NCBI GenBank assembly: GCA_030581615.1
Contig: JAKTTT010000013.1
Location: forward strand, 186,001 to 250,000
Length of the DNA stretch: 64,000 nucleotides
Direction of reading: 5' to 3'
DNA from: Alloascoidea africana
Taxonomy: Eukaryota > Ascomycota > Alloascoideomycetes > Alloascoideales > Alloascoideaceae
The notes under the pieces were generated by a model. It saw only the letters and a program-made list of their open reading frames with translations. It was not told the DNA's origin and did not search any database. The position numbers and the translations under genes were made by a program. This document shows, piece after piece, positions 32,175 through 43,944 of this stretch. Positions within the stretch are counted from its first letter, which is position 1. Each line of letters starts with the position of its first letter.

Positions 32175-34743
32175 TTTGGAGGTTTTTGCATAGTTTAGGT
32201 GGATGGAATGAAGGACATGGAATATCACTCAGCTCTAATTTTGTTCATCTTGTCTTTATTTTGTGTGTGTGTGTGCGTGCTTATTTGTGTCGTCTTTTCT
32301 GTTTCTTTCTGTTTTTGTCTTGTTTTGCTTTGCTTTGAATTTGCTCTGATTTTGCCTTTGCCATTTACCTCTCTTAATTTTGTTTTTTTTAATATACCTT
32401 CCCCCCCAATTTGAATTTGGATTTGGATTCAAATGCGATGAACTTTGCAAATATTGACGTTATACAAGAGCATTTTCATTCATTGTTATTACCGAACTAT
32501 ATCTATGTTTATCTCCCTTTTTTGTTCCCCACTGGAGTTTGGTTTGTTTGTCCAGTTCAAGTTTAAGTTTCCATGCCTTTTTTGATCCTTTTGCCAATTT
32601 GCGATTTCAATTGCACTTTTTTCAATCCATAAACAATCAAACAATCTCAACTTTATACTTTGAAAACCGGTCTCTCATTACACTTTACAATTACTTCTAC
32701 TCTTAGTATCCTTTTTTAAGAAACATAAAACATTTCCAGTTTATATACTGTAAACAGTATATAGCGTGCAGGGTCCCAGTTTGCTATTCCATTTACTCGT
32801 CTAGCTCTGTTATCGTTAGTCTACTAGTAACCATATGATTCTTTCTTATTCTGCTGATTTATTTTTTTGCATATCCATCAAAAAAAGAACGGCGAATGTG
32901 AAACATTTGAAGAGCATGCGCCAGGTTGTCTTCAACTATAACCAATGTGGCAAAATGTTCTATTATACTTTGCTACAACCTTCTTTACTTCTTGTATATA
33001 ACATGCTTCTGAGTTACAGGAGGCAGTGTATTGAACAATTGGCAAAAATATGGGCGTTTGTCTGAACTGTTGAATACACATTGAGAACAAAGAGTTGCAC
33101 CAGAGCAAGGGTTGCTTGTTACTTGTTCTTTAACGTCCAAATCACAATGGCAGAAGCAGCTTTGTAAAAGCGTAAAGAACACAAGAGCATAAACGTCTAG
33201 TGTACATCAGCTAGATGCACGGCTTTTCAAAAACTATCAACTAGTAGACTCACTACCAACTATGAAAGAGCTCAACTTGCATGAAATGAGGTCATGATTT
33301 TTAAAAGGAATTGGAAACAGAAAAGAGTAAAGAGCATTAAAAGTCGGAGAATACGGTCTAGTTTAGGAAACGAGGAGAAAAATCACAACACTGATTTCCT
33401 ACTGGCTTTCTGTAAGAAATTTGCATTCTAGATTAGAACTAGTCAAGCCGGTAAAATAGCTAAACAGCATTTGCGGGCCAAAGATCTGGTTTACAAAACC
33501 GTCCGATTCATCTGGTGTGGTGCTTACATTTACCTTTTACAAATCAGTCAGATCTGCTAAACTAGCTCTGGGGTAAGCGATCTTTCGCTTTCTGATAGTA
33601 CCACAAAAAGGGAAAAACAGCTGAAGAGACTGCAGTTGCAAGGATCTCCCTGATTTGATCAAAAAAGCAAACAGCAAGTGGTCCAGTCTTATTTTCATTA
33701 GAGGGTGCTGATGGTGATTTAGAAAAATGCTAGATGGGGAGAAGACATTTCTATCTGTACAGTCACCACCTTCCATAACTCCACCTAATTATCACCAGCC
33801 ATACAAAATCTAGAGTCCAGAATATTCCTTTCTCTTCATACTATCAAATGGGACCCAAAACTCAGTGTTCCGAAGGCTGTTGAGATTTGCTTTGTCAGAC
33901 GAACTACATAATAAATGAAAGACGCGCTCAGGCCAATACTCTAGCCAATTTGAGAAATTTGAATTAAATAGAAGATATGGAATTATTCAAGACTGAGGAT
34001 ATGGTCAATTTCCTGGTCGCGCCAGGAAGCGCTGGGAGGCAATACAAAATGTAATCTACGGCGTTCGTCCTTAAGACCACTGAGAATAAATAAGCTGATG
34101 ATGCTACTGTTCCTGACTGGATTCAACATTTCTAGATCATGGCTATGGGCAAGCAAATGCAAATATTGAATGTTCGCGATAGATGTCTTGTCTTAGGTCT
34201 CTTCGACACTAAAACAACCACCAAATCCTTATCTGAGTCTGCCCAATAACGAACGAATTGTCCTACATCAGAGTAGCTATTTAACGCCAATTATCGTGCT
34301 ATCGACCAGAATGCATAAGAAACTCATGATTTCTCCTCTTGCTTGATGAGAACAACTCGCTTTGTTAGGCAATTGAGATTTCTAAAAACGCCAAATGATC
34401 GAGAATACACGCTCTTATTGTAGGGAATGCTTTGAGTCTACTGAATCAAAAGAACGGTGGGCAAGTAGCTCAGGAAAGGCGACAATGTGGAGGTTGTAAG
34501 GCGGTTAAAACACTATACGGCATCCTGACATGTACAAGAGATACAGAAATGTCTGGAGTATTTGGCGAGAGTGATATCGAAGAGCGTTTTCATTTATTCC
34601 AGCCTTAAATAAATGTTGAAGAATGGTGGAAGGTGGACCGTTTACTGGTCTGATCCGCCCACGTGTAACTTACGTTAGCCAATAATGGGTGTCGTTTCCA
34701 TGATGGTGTATCTTTAATTAAAAACTCATGGAAGGGCTCTGAG
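32175..34743. other. Gene-free intergenic stretch after BNI4
   Basis: BNI4 3' flank with T-rich tracts, then about 2 kb with only short frames that show no motif. Confidence 0.45.
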
Positions 34744-35154
34744 TCAATAGTAGATAGGCAGAGATACGACTACAGATATGGAAAATATGTTATCAGCAAA
34801 GTTATACCGATATTTCAACAAGTAGAGAAGCCACCAGAGCTTGAAATATGCACTAAAGCAAGTCTTATAGATAAGTGAACCATCAGGTACCTTTCGGGGT
34901 GTTTCAATCCTGATCTTGTCTTCTCCCAACTCTATCGCCGCTTCACCAAGAGTGAGAAGTATCCTACAAGATAGGAAGAAGATCAAACAAAAATCAAAAG
35001 GTATCGGACCAGTGACCAGATCCAATTTGAGGGCAAGTTTAGTGCACATAGAGCACATTGTGGGCTTCAATCGGGGCTCGTGTTTAGGCGGGCAAACGCA
35101 CACCATGCATTCGCATCTAGGGTTCAAATCGTAAGAGGATAATTTCTCCGTCAT
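34744..35154 (-). CDS. Possible Cys-rich small protein, hypothetical
   Basis: The ATG at 35154 gives 136 residues; the frame is open further upstream without an ATG. The N-terminal part has a dense set of cysteines, CECMVCVCPP followed 13 residues later by CSMC, which resembles a zinc-binding knuckle. The middle (LGEAAIELGEDKIRIETPRK) looks like genuine coding sequence, and the C-terminal 50 residues are hydrophobic/aromatic and may be read-through of an intron. It would share a 500-base divergent promoter with the MFS gene. I do not recognise the family. It may be a partial or decaying gene. Confidence 0.3.
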   Translation of the reverse strand: MTEKLSSYDLNPRCECMVCVCPPKHEPRLKPTMCSMCTKLALKLDLVTGPIPFDFCLIFFLSCRILLTLGEAAIELGEDKIRIETPRKVPDGSLIYKTCFSAYFKLWWLLYLLKYRYNFADNIFSISVVVSLPIYY

Positions 35155-35572
35155 AGATAAATCTTCCACGCTCTCTCTATCAGCTGGAGGGTCGTGGCAC
35201 TGGTCACTGGTCAACCACACGCGAAAAGCTCACAGAAGAACTATATTTTTTAAAGCAGCATCTGTATTCTATATCCTTGTGAAGTTCTTCTCACAGTCAT
35301 CAATTACTTTCAACCTTGAGCCTAATCTTTTCGGTCCAGTTATCCTAGGATAAATCTTTTCGAATGACCTCACTTTTCCAGCGGCTTGCTAGTAAATCTA
35401 TGTGGTATATGCTAGTTTGATAAAAAATCTCCAATCTCTAGTAACTATCTGTCTCGCTGCTTTGTATTTTCATGGGTTTCGTTAATTCGGCCTTCTAAGC
35501 GGCAAAGAAAGTTTTTATTTTTCCATTTTTATACTTTTTCTTTTTAGATGGCCGTCTTGAAGTTTCTCAAAG

Positions 35573-35580
35573 TATAAATA
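35573..35580 (+). promoter_or_regulatory. TATA box TATAAATA of the MFS gene
   Basis: Exact TATA consensus 83 bases before the MFS start codon. Confidence 0.65.
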
Positions 35581-35662
35581 CAAGTTGCGATCCTCCACCC
35601 CGTTTCTGCTTTCTGTTTCAGAGAATTGAGATTTATCTACTTTCCTCAACTTCTTCTCTAAC

Positions 35663-37300
35663 ATGCCCCTAAACTCAACTCAGATTAGCCACCAAGAAGT
35701 TGATGAAAAGCGCGCAGCCTCACCAAAAGGAAAAGATGAAGACCTTGAGCTTGGAATACATATTTCGGAACAATATGCTGACGAATCAACTTCAGATGAA
35801 AAAGTCAGTAATATCGATATCACAGAACTAAACCATAAGGATAAAATCCTTTCAATGAAAATGTTCCTGGTGAATAACGCAATCGATGAGATTGGTTTTA
35901 CATGGTACCAGTTCAAAATGTTCTGTCTGAATGGGATGGGTTACGGAGTAGACTCTCTTTTGAGCATGATTCAGAGCATGGTTCAAACTCAAGTAAATTA
36001 TCAATTTGGAATCCATTTTCCTGGTTCTTCGGTTGCACTGTATGCTGGCCTACTTTTTGGAGCGCTGTTCTGGGGAATATCAGCAGATATCATCGGTAGA
36101 AAGTTTGCTTTCAATTCTTCGCTTTTTTTATCTGCAGCCTTTGGACTAATTGCAGGTGCAATGCCTAATTTTGTTGGATACTGTGTATGTGTTGCCATTG
36201 CCCTTGCTGGATCTGGTGGCAATTTAGTGTTAGACACTACCGTGTTTTTGGAGTATCTTCCACACCGTTACCAATGGCTAATGACTTTTTTCGCCTTCTG
36301 GTGGGGTATTGGACAAATGGTTGCAGTTCTTGTTGCCTGGCCTTTGATGGTAAACTTTTCTTGCACTTCGTATGAATACTGCCCAAGCTCTGAAAACAGG
36401 GGCTGGAGATACACTTGGTATGTGGAAAGCGCTATGGTGATGTTTTGTGCATTGGCTCGTATCCTTGTCATTCGGTTAAAAGAAACACCAAAGTTTTTGC
36501 TTGTTCATGGACGTGATGAAGAATGTGTTGAAAATTTACAAGAAATGGCAAAAAAATATGGAAGACAATGCTCACTGACTATTGAGTCTTTGAGGGCCTG
36601 TGGTGAGATACAAGATGTTGAGAACGTCAACAAGAAAGATTTTGCTTCATTGGTGGACCACGTTAAATCTCAAATTGGTCTTTTATTTAATGGTCACAAA
36701 GTAGCCCTCTCAACGACTCTCATATTCTTGTCCTGGGCCTTTATTGGTATTGCTTACCCCTTATACTCGAACTTCTTACCGCAATATTTAGCCAGCCGAG
36801 GCGCTGAAATTGGAGATGATTCTATGAACACAACTTTTAGAAACTTGGTGATCACAAACTGTGTTACTATATTCGGACCCATGATTGCCACTGCCTTCAT
36901 TTTCTGTCCGGTTCCTTGGAACAGACAGAAGGTGCTTGGTAGAAGAGGTTCTATGGCAATTGGTGCTTTCTTGACAATGATATTTCTGTTTGCATACACC
37001 TCAGTAAAGACTCAACCACAGAATGTTGGCTTCACCTCCGCCACATACGTGGCTCTATATTGGTACTATGCTATACTGTTTGCCTATACACCTGAAGTGC
37101 TTCCTTCCGCTGCTAGAGGAACTGGCAACGGAATTGCCATTGGAATCACCCGATCTATGGGTTGTATAACGCCAGTCATTGCATACTTTGCCAACACAGC
37201 TTCCTCCGTGCCCATCTTCGTGTGCGCCGCTGCTGTAGGATGTATGGGCATAATAGCAATGTTTTTCCCATTTGAACCAACAGGAAAAAGAACCGTTTAA
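35663..37300 (+). CDS. MFS transporter, sugar-porter/SV2-like group
   Basis: A 545-residue membrane protein with a polar N-terminal 75 residues and twelve hydrophobic segments. The loop 2-3 MFS signature is clear (GALFWGISADIIGRKFAF), and an R-R-G turn at the mirrored position (VLGRRGS) separates TM8 and TM9. FTWYQFKMFCLNGMGYG in TM1 and LPSAARGTGNGIAIGITR before TM11 are typical of the fungal branch that resembles synaptic vesicle protein SV2. The substrate is unknown; members include organic-anion, phosphate-ester and sugar-like carriers. A strong TATA box suggests regulated expression. No intron, and no sign of damage. It stands alone between gene-poor stretches, next to a possible divergent small gene. 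Confidence 0.88.
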   Translation: MPLNSTQISHQEVDEKRAASPKGKDEDLELGIHISEQYADESTSDEKVSNIDITELNHKDKILSMKMFLVNNAIDEIGFTWYQFKMFCLNGMGYGVDSLLSMIQSMVQTQVNYQFGIHFPGSSVALYAGLLFGALFWGISADIIGRKFAFNSSLFLSAAFGLIAGAMPNFVGYCVCVAIALAGSGGNLVLDTTVFLEYLPHRYQWLMTFFAFWWGIGQMVAVLVAWPLMVNFSCTSYEYCPSSENRGWRYTWYVESAMVMFCALARILVIRLKETPKFLLVHGRDEECVENLQEMAKKYGRQCSLTIESLRACGEIQDVENVNKKDFASLVDHVKSQIGLLFNGHKVALSTTLIFLSWAFIGIAYPLYSNFLPQYLASRGAEIGDDSMNTTFRNLVITNCVTIFGPMIATAFIFCPVPWNRQKVLGRRGSMAIGAFLTMIFLFAYTSVKTQPQNVGFTSATYVALYWYYAILFAYTPEVLPSAARGTGNGIAIGITRSMGCITPVIAYFANTASSVPIFVCAAAVGCMGIIAMFFPFEPTGKRTV

Positions 37301-37908
37301 ACCATTTTTCTAAAATAGTTGAGCTTTTATGACTTCTTTTTTGTAATGTTGACTGGCAATGTTTATTCCCATTCCTGTCGTCGCTTGGTGTTTCGTTGAT
37401 TTTCGTTAAATGTTCTAGCAAACCAATAGAGCATCTTATTCATGATTTGAGAGTAATCTATGGGTACTCTACTTGGGACTTTTCCTCCAACTGTATGATG
37501 ATAGAATATCCAATTTGGCTGGCCAATCTCTTTTTCAAAACTAAACTTGATTGAATTTTTGGTTAACGCTGTTGCAGGGCCCTTTCAAATTTCCATTCTC
37601 GCTACTCCTAATCTCATGGCCCTATCCTACTCGCCTGCACATATTTCCCCGGAGTCCTTTACCCTGGAACCAAACAGAAGCTAGCGTGGACCAATTCCAT
37701 CCCGCGCTTTATGGCCAATGGGGAAAACACCATATTGTATTATGCTGCTGTTGGAGCTCACGTGCCCGATTTTTGGACCGTCACGGATACCCCGCGTTTT
37801 TTTCGTTCTTCGCTTTTCGTTTTTTTTTGCACATCGCGGGGCAAAAACATCGTCTACTTCGCACTTAGACTTTGATTTTCGCTTTTTCTACCCCCTGTAT
37901 TTGGGACT
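37301..37908. other. Intergenic region before LEU5
   Basis: MFS 3' flank and LEU5 promoter. T-rich and pyrimidine-rich near 37790-37825. No gene seen. Confidence 0.5.
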
Positions 37909-39201
37909 ATGGCATCAGCAGCAGAAAATGAACACAGAATGATAGGCCACCATAAACAGCAGCTCTTGAAGGCGACCACCGAGGAAGGGCAAGATCCCCC
38001 ACTTCGGACCAGAGCCGTTATGGACAAACACAGCCTAGACTATATCATACGAGGAGGAATAGCTGGAGGGCTAGCAGGATGTGCAGTAAGTTCTTCTTCG
38101 ACGAACCCCGTACCCGCAATACCCTAGCCCATTTTTTCTCCAGAAAACTAACGTTCCGGGATTTAGGCCAAAACTCTGATCGCTCCTCTAGATCGGATAA
38201 AAATTCTCTTTCAAACACAAAATGCCCACTTTTCAAAGTACTCGGGATCTTTCTTCGGGCTTTTCCTCGCTACCTCCAAAATATACAATGCAGATGGAAT
38301 CCGGGGTCTCTTTCAGGGTCATTCGGCCACACTCATGAGAATATTCCCCTATGCTGCAATCAAGTTTATTGCTTACGAACAGATCCATGCTGTTTTAATC
38401 CCCTGTGATGCCAAAGATACCCAAATTAGAAGAGGATTGGCAGGTTCACTGAGTGGTGCTCTAAGCGTTTTTTTCACCTACCCTCTAGATCTGCTGAGAG
38501 TTCGCTTAGCCTTTCAAACAGCCGAACCAACTGCTTCTTCCAAAGGAAGATTGTCACAGACAATACGGCAAATACTAAATGAGAAACCGCTGGCTAATGA
38601 TGCAGATCCTTATTTGGTTAAACTAACTCGAAAACTGCCAGATTCACTTTACAGCATATCTAATTTTTATCGTGGATTTACCCTCACGATTATCGGAATC
38701 CTGCCATATGCTGGCGTTGCCTTCTGGGCTCATGGTTTGTTACAGGATATGTTCAGATTACCGGTGTTGGCTCCCTTCAGTGTTCTGACGCCAGAGGATA
38801 TTAGTGCCACTGGAGGTCTCGTGGAAGAAGAATCGTTAACGCAAAACAGTTCATCGCAAGCTACACCGCTCTCACCGAGTAACGACCCACATACCACGAG
38901 GACTAAGAAGCTGCCGCTAAACTTCTGGGCAGAATGGATATCTGGCGGAATAGCTGGGCTTGTCTCACAAACAGCAGCGTATCCTTTCGAAGTCACACGA
39001 AGACACATGCAAGTAGGAGGTGTGCGAGAAGGCGGCAGACATCTGAGCATCTGGGAGACTACGAAAAGAATATGGAATTCTAATGGCTTTCGAGGGTTTT
39101 ACGTAGGGCTCACTATCGGCTATCTCAAGGTTGTCCCCATGGTTGCCACGTCCTTTTTGGTATATGAAAGATTGAAGTTTTACCTTGGGATATATGACTG
39201 A
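37909..39201 (+). CDS. LEU5: Mitochondrial carrier Leu5 (coenzyme A / PAP transport), two exons
   Basis: Exons 37909-38085 and 38167-39201 (intron 81 nt, GTAAGT, AACTAAC branch) give 403 residues. The intron lies inside the first carrier repeat, between GGLAGCA and KTLIAPLDRIKILFQTQ. Three carrier signatures are complete: APLDRIKILF, YPLDLLRVRL and YPFEVTRRHM. GHSATLMRIFPYAAIKFIAYEQ, FYRGFTLTIIGILPYAGV and the closing GFYVGLTIGYLKVVPMVA match S. cerevisiae Leu5, which is needed for CoA accumulation in mitochondria and hence for leucine synthesis. The protein acts in the inner membrane. A long hydrophilic insertion between repeats 2 and 3 (about 275-320) is Ser/Thr-rich. A downstream in-frame Met precedes DKHSLDY, but the ATG at 37909 is the first and the upstream 37 residues look normal. 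Confidence 0.95.
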
Positions 39202-41338
39202 TTGTTGGAGTATTTATTTGTTTTGCATATGTATAAAAGTTTTTGTTTTTTCGTCTTTCCCATTCTCCCCCCACCTGGAAGATAGAGATGTTCAATTTTT
39301 CCTTTACCTTTTGCCCTCTCCGGAATTGAATTGACCTTTCCTTCCTCATTAACTTAAAGCATACTCTGAGGATCGAGTTTCAAATGGTTGGGCGAGAGTT
39401 CATATTCATTTAGGTTTCTAGAGATAGGAATGTTAGAACGCATAGTTATTAGAAAAAATGTCTGATAATTGCTTTTTGCAAGTAACTGAAGTTGTCAAAA
39501 ATGTTTCAAACCGTTTTGGGCAAAGGGCCTGAATTGCTACTGAACTCAACGAGAACCAGGATCTCTAGTCAAGGAGGCTGTGCTTAAAACATATCAGAAT
39601 ACTGTTCTTCATCGTTTCTTCGAGACTGGTCTTTCGGAGGTGTAAATGTACTCAATTCAAGATCATGGATGAGACTTTGGTGCTTAATTCAGCTATAGCG
39701 ATTGATTGTTGTGAGATTTTGTCTTGAGAAGATTATATGTAGACAAGATATTGATGTTTAGTACTTTCCTTCGTCTGATGTGAAAGAGTGGCAATAGGAT
39801 ACACAAGGTGATCGGCATACGGACTAAGCAAAGGCCCCTGGTAAACGGATTAACCGCGCCACAGTCTAAAGCTTCAAGCAAAGGATGCAATAATTCTTGG
39901 AAGCTTGATGATGCACAAAGTACGGAAAATCGAAGGGATCTCTCATTAACATTTACTTAAAAGTGGGTTTTATTGGAACCCCCTTTTCAAAAGAGGATCC
40001 AACCCCCGTATGGCTCCAAAATGAATAAGCAAAAAATCACATTGTCTGAATTAGTTTATTTCACAGATAATTGAATTCGTACGATGGAAAATCATTGGTT
40101 TTACAAGGTGATTCCGTAGGTTTGAGGCTACAACTTTTAACCTGGAGTGGTATCACCCAATGATGCTCAATAAAGACTAAAGATTCAGTTCACAGAACTA
40201 TTGTGAAATGGATTAGGCATGTTTGTGGGATGGTCTTGTTGTTGGCCGCTGAACCATATGATTGATAAAAACATGTGGTTCATTACAAGAATCAAAATGC
40301 CCAAAATACCCACCCCTAACGAACACGCCAGCCTTGTTACTTTTACTTGGTCAATTTTTTCTCGACAGTAAAGCATATGAGGCCAGAAACTCTCTTCTGC
40401 GCATCCAAAATGTTGGTATTCCGTGCCAAGAAGTCTGGGCTAATAAGCTCCTAAAGCTGCAGACACCACTTCAAAAAGGGTTGCAATCTTAAACAAAGAC
40501 AAGAGTGCAAATACAAAGCTGGACCTCCTTTGAGAGCTTGTCTTACATCTCAATTGTAAAAAATGATACCACTGTATGGCTTTTTCAACTTTAACGGAAG
40601 AGACAACACAAACAATGAAACAAAAGATTAGCTCAAACAACATGAGCAAATACGTTGATCCAGAGTTTTCATCTATAATACAAGAATGATGCCTTTTCCA
40701 TCGTTCTTCATTACACTCTAACTCATAAATACAGAAAAAGGAGCGTTTTGTAGGAATTCAGACAGCCGCTGGCAGTCTAGTATACGTCAAGCATAATCGA
40801 GATAGAGATTGATCACACGAGCATAGATACATATCAACATAATTCATCATCATTCGCTTTCTTAACTGAGTTTACTAAACAATTCAAACGAAAACACTAT
40901 AAAACCAAGTAATCGTTCATTCGAATGGCATAGATAGGTATCTAAACTATAGCGCATAAAACCTCAAAATGACGACTGAAAAGACGGTCAAGCGAGCACA
41001 AATAAGCTGGTTTAGGATCTAAATCAAGTCCACAAATTGACATTTTAGGCGATTTATGGATAGTGATATGTATTTCTTGAAATCATTTACTAGAAATGGC
41101 TCTTTCATTACTTCAATACACCAATAAAGACAGAATGAAAAAGAATTACTTTTTAACAGCATAGTGTACCATAATGAAAAGATTCAAGAAAAAGTATTTA
41201 GGAAGTCTAAACCAAAGCAGATAAAAATAATGCATAACACATTTGAAGACAGTCAAATCTAAAACAAAAATAACAATCTATCATAAGATGTCGGCTGATA
41301 AGAGGACAAACAAAGAAATCTAAGAGAAACCATTGACA
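39202..41338. other. Gene-free intergenic stretch
   Basis: About 2.1 kb between the 3' ends of LEU5 and the first FRE gene. Only short frames without motifs. No repeats or RNA genes seen. Confidence 0.5.
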
Positions 41339-43540
41339 TTACCACAACTGTGTTTCTTCAAACAAATCAACACGACCACTGCACTCATCCAAACGGTTGG
41401 CAACAGACTTTCGGATCGTATCTGACATGATATCAGGACCACATGAGATGATTCCCACGGAACCAGCTGAGATTTTAAGTTCTTCACTAACAATAGCATC
41501 CAGATCTGGCCGTCCCTGTCTGAACTCAATATATGGATAGTTTGCAATGTTGAATGCAAATCCCTCCTTTGATGATGTCTGACTTAAAGATTTCTCTTTG
41601 CTGTTTAGATCATCGCTTGAAACGCTGGCACTAATGTTTTCCTTTCCTTCGCCAATACTTTCGCCAGAAGATGAATTCTCAACATTAATGTTCTTCTCCT
41701 GAACCTGAGAAATTGAATCCTTTGTGACATAGACAATTGCATGCACCTTTTCGCTTCTAATTCGTTCAATTTCCTTCTGTATCCAGGCAAAGGAGGAAAA
41801 GTATCGGATAACCCAGACAAAAACGATCCTCTGGTTGGTATCCTTCTTTGCCAAATATTGTGCGTTGCAGATAGCAGTTGGAATTCCATGTCCAGCAGTG
41901 ATCAACAAAGCAGTGTCATACTTGTGAATAGGCGCTTTGGATCCATATGGGCCTTCAATAAATGTAAAGATATTTGCTTTGTTTCCTGGCACTTTGAGTA
42001 AGTAATTGTAAACATCCTTTGTAACACCCGCCTTACATTTGAAAACAATGCTAATCTCTTTTTCGTTAACATCACTAGATGAGATAATCGTGAAAGGATG
42101 TGACTGCCAGAAGTGCTTTGGTCTCAGTATATACATGAAAACAAAAGCTCCCGGGAAAGGTTTCCATGTTCGTGGTCTGGCAATTGTCATCTTCATAGTT
42201 TCTTCATCTTGGAAAAGCTCAAATTGAGCCTTCTTGAAGATACCAAACCAGAGGACACGGACAATTCTGATAAATCGATCAAAAGACCAAACTGCCATTG
42301 CCGCATAGACATACTCCATCCAGCCTATTTCCCAGCAATGATACCAACAGGCAACCACGAAAAGAGCTGCAAAGACTATGTGAATGACAAGGAATATCTC
42401 GTAAAACCTTTGCCTAAAGTAGAGGATAGCTTGGAAACATAGCAAACTTGACAAGACTGTTGCAACTATACCCCATCTGAAATAGTCATCTTCAAGGTAG
42501 TACTCATAGTAATGTAGGAGTCTTGCAAAATGTGTCCATCCAATTGAATGTATAATTGCATTTACTGTCATTCCTCTGGCAATCCACTTGTGGAAGACAA
42601 TAAAAGTTTCATATTTCCATCCCGTTACCCAGAGTAGAAAGTTGTTCCTTCCTGCAAACAAAAACAAGGCTGGGAAATGAATGAACGCTACAATACCGGC
42701 TCTGTCTGCCAAATATCTTGTCACCTGAAGCTCAATAGTGTCGTAAAAGGCATTTGGCAAGTATACATCATAGCTCACAGCAAGAAGAGTAATGAGAACA
42801 ATGACATATCCTATAACAGCAAGCGACTCTGCCCTGGTTGGAATCAGCATTGTAAATTTCCACAAAGGTGTGATATGCTTAGATCTACCAAAGGAAGGGA
42901 TAGTAACATATTTGCGGAATCCATTTATTATAGGGGTTCCTTTCATCTTTAAGATGGCTTTGGGTGCAATCTTGTTACCCAAGTTCAAGATCCCACCAAT
43001 GAGAATTACCAGACACCAATATCCCATCATTGCACCCCCATAATAATCGTTAAGTGCAAATTGGTGATTCCAAGTAGCATATGTTTGAATATACAATAAC
43101 ATAGGCTCTTTGGCAGCCCTAACTGGAGCAAATTGAGGCATTGTAGCATTGAAACCTTCTGCAGATTCGTCAACCACGTATTTCGTACCGTTTTCATAAG
43201 ATGCTAAGATCTCGTCAGTAGTAAGCTCATAGGGAATTTCTCCATATTCATTGCAATAGTGGTTGAACGTCTCAAGACCATCTTGAATTATTGACTCTGA
43301 TCCTTCAGCATAATCATGTAAGCATATCATCAGGGAAGCACGACCTTGCTCTGTTGTACAAGGACAGTAATAATAATATTCGTTTTCGCAGTTGTAATTG
43401 AACGCTGATATAGTGTTCATACAGGCGGAGAAAATCTCGTCACCGTGTGCACTTACTTGAATGCTTCCAAGGGATAGTATAAACATGGCCACTGCCAAAA
43501 TCGAGCCTCCAAAAGAGGATCTGGATTTTGCTGCCCTCAT
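41339..43540 (-). CDS. Ferric/cupric reductase, Fre family, copy 1
   Basis: A 733-residue plasma-membrane oxidoreductase that moves electrons from cytosolic NADPH through FAD and two hemes to extracellular Fe(III) or Cu(II). Layout: signal peptide (to about residue 31), Cys-rich ectodomain with a CPC motif (59-61), six to seven membrane spans, and a cytosolic FAD/NADPH part. The two bis-heme pairs have exact 13-residue spacing: H318/H332 (after FIVF) and H388/H402 (ending CWYH). FAD binding is HPFTIISSS, and the NADPH parts are LLITAGHGIP and IISCGPDIMS; the end is FEETQLW. Length fits Fre1-type proteins (about 690-710). A TATAAAAGG box lies about 155 bases upstream and an iron-GATA element about 395 bases upstream. 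Paralogue of the gene 3.5 kb to the right, same strand. Confidence 0.95.
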   Translation of the reverse strand: MRAAKSRSSFGGSILAVAMFILSLGSIQVSAHGDEIFSACMNTISAFNYNCENEYYYYCPCTTEQGRASLMICLHDYAEGSESIIQDGLETFNHYCNEYGEIPYELTTDEILASYENGTKYVVDESAEGFNATMPQFAPVRAAKEPMLLYIQTYATWNHQFALNDYYGGAMMGYWCLVILIGGILNLGNKIAPKAILKMKGTPIINGFRKYVTIPSFGRSKHITPLWKFTMLIPTRAESLAVIGYVIVLITLLAVSYDVYLPNAFYDTIELQVTRYLADRAGIVAFIHFPALFLFAGRNNFLLWVTGWKYETFIVFHKWIARGMTVNAIIHSIGWTHFARLLHYYEYYLEDDYFRWGIVATVLSSLLCFQAILYFRQRFYEIFLVIHIVFAALFVVACWYHCWEIGWMEYVYAAMAVWSFDRFIRIVRVLWFGIFKKAQFELFQDEETMKMTIARPRTWKPFPGAFVFMYILRPKHFWQSHPFTIISSSDVNEKEISIVFKCKAGVTKDVYNYLLKVPGNKANIFTFIEGPYGSKAPIHKYDTALLITAGHGIPTAICNAQYLAKKDTNQRIVFVWVIRYFSSFAWIQKEIERIRSEKVHAIVYVTKDSISQVQEKNINVENSSSGESIGEGKENISASVSSDDLNSKEKSLSQTSSKEGFAFNIANYPYIEFRQGRPDLDAIVSEELKISAGSVGIISCGPDIMSDTIRKSVANRLDECSGRVDLFEETQLW

Positions 43541-43694
43541 CTTTTTCTGTCTTGCTTAATTACCAGCGATCAAAAAACCGAGACGGAGAATACTTGGCTG
43601 AGCTAGGAAGAGTACCAGAGGAAGATGATCGCTTAAGTAATAAACAATCTGATAGCTGATTTATTTCAAATTTTTTGATACCAAAATCAAGGGT

Positions 43695-43703
43695 CCTTTT
43701 ATA
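43695..43703 (-). promoter_or_regulatory. TATA box TATAAAAGG of FRE copy 1
   Basis: Consensus TATA element about 155 bases before the start codon on the gene strand. Confidence 0.55.
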
Positions 43704-43929
43704 TTTAAAAGAAAAGCCCTTTTGTCTCAAAGGGAAAATCAAAGTTTGGCTTTGGAAAGCAGTTGAAACAGAAAGAATGGCCAATGAGTCAAGCAGAAAT
43801 TAAATTATAATCTATTCCCATGTCTTTCTTCCAAATCTAATAGACGGATCACCTTGTCTGTTTCCAGGTCTGTTGGGGCTTTAAAATAAGTTTGGCATGT
43901 TTCCTTCCACACTTTGCACTGATCTTACT

Positions 43930-43944
43930 GATTGATCTGATAAA
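43930..43944 (+). promoter_or_regulatory. Iron-GATA-type element GATTGATCTGATAAA, site 1
   Basis: Contains ATCTGATAA, which is the published core for iron-sensing fungal GATA repressors (Urbs1, Fep1, SreA). It lies about 390 bases upstream of FRE copy 1. The whole 15-mer recurs exactly at 50308 and with one change at 45243. Confidence 0.6.

Noticed and set aside
35121-35130. GGTTCAAATC, a tRNA B-box-like stretch
   Set aside because: No A-box at the right distance and no acceptor stem can be paired around it. The same goes for GTTCGAATCT near 21438.
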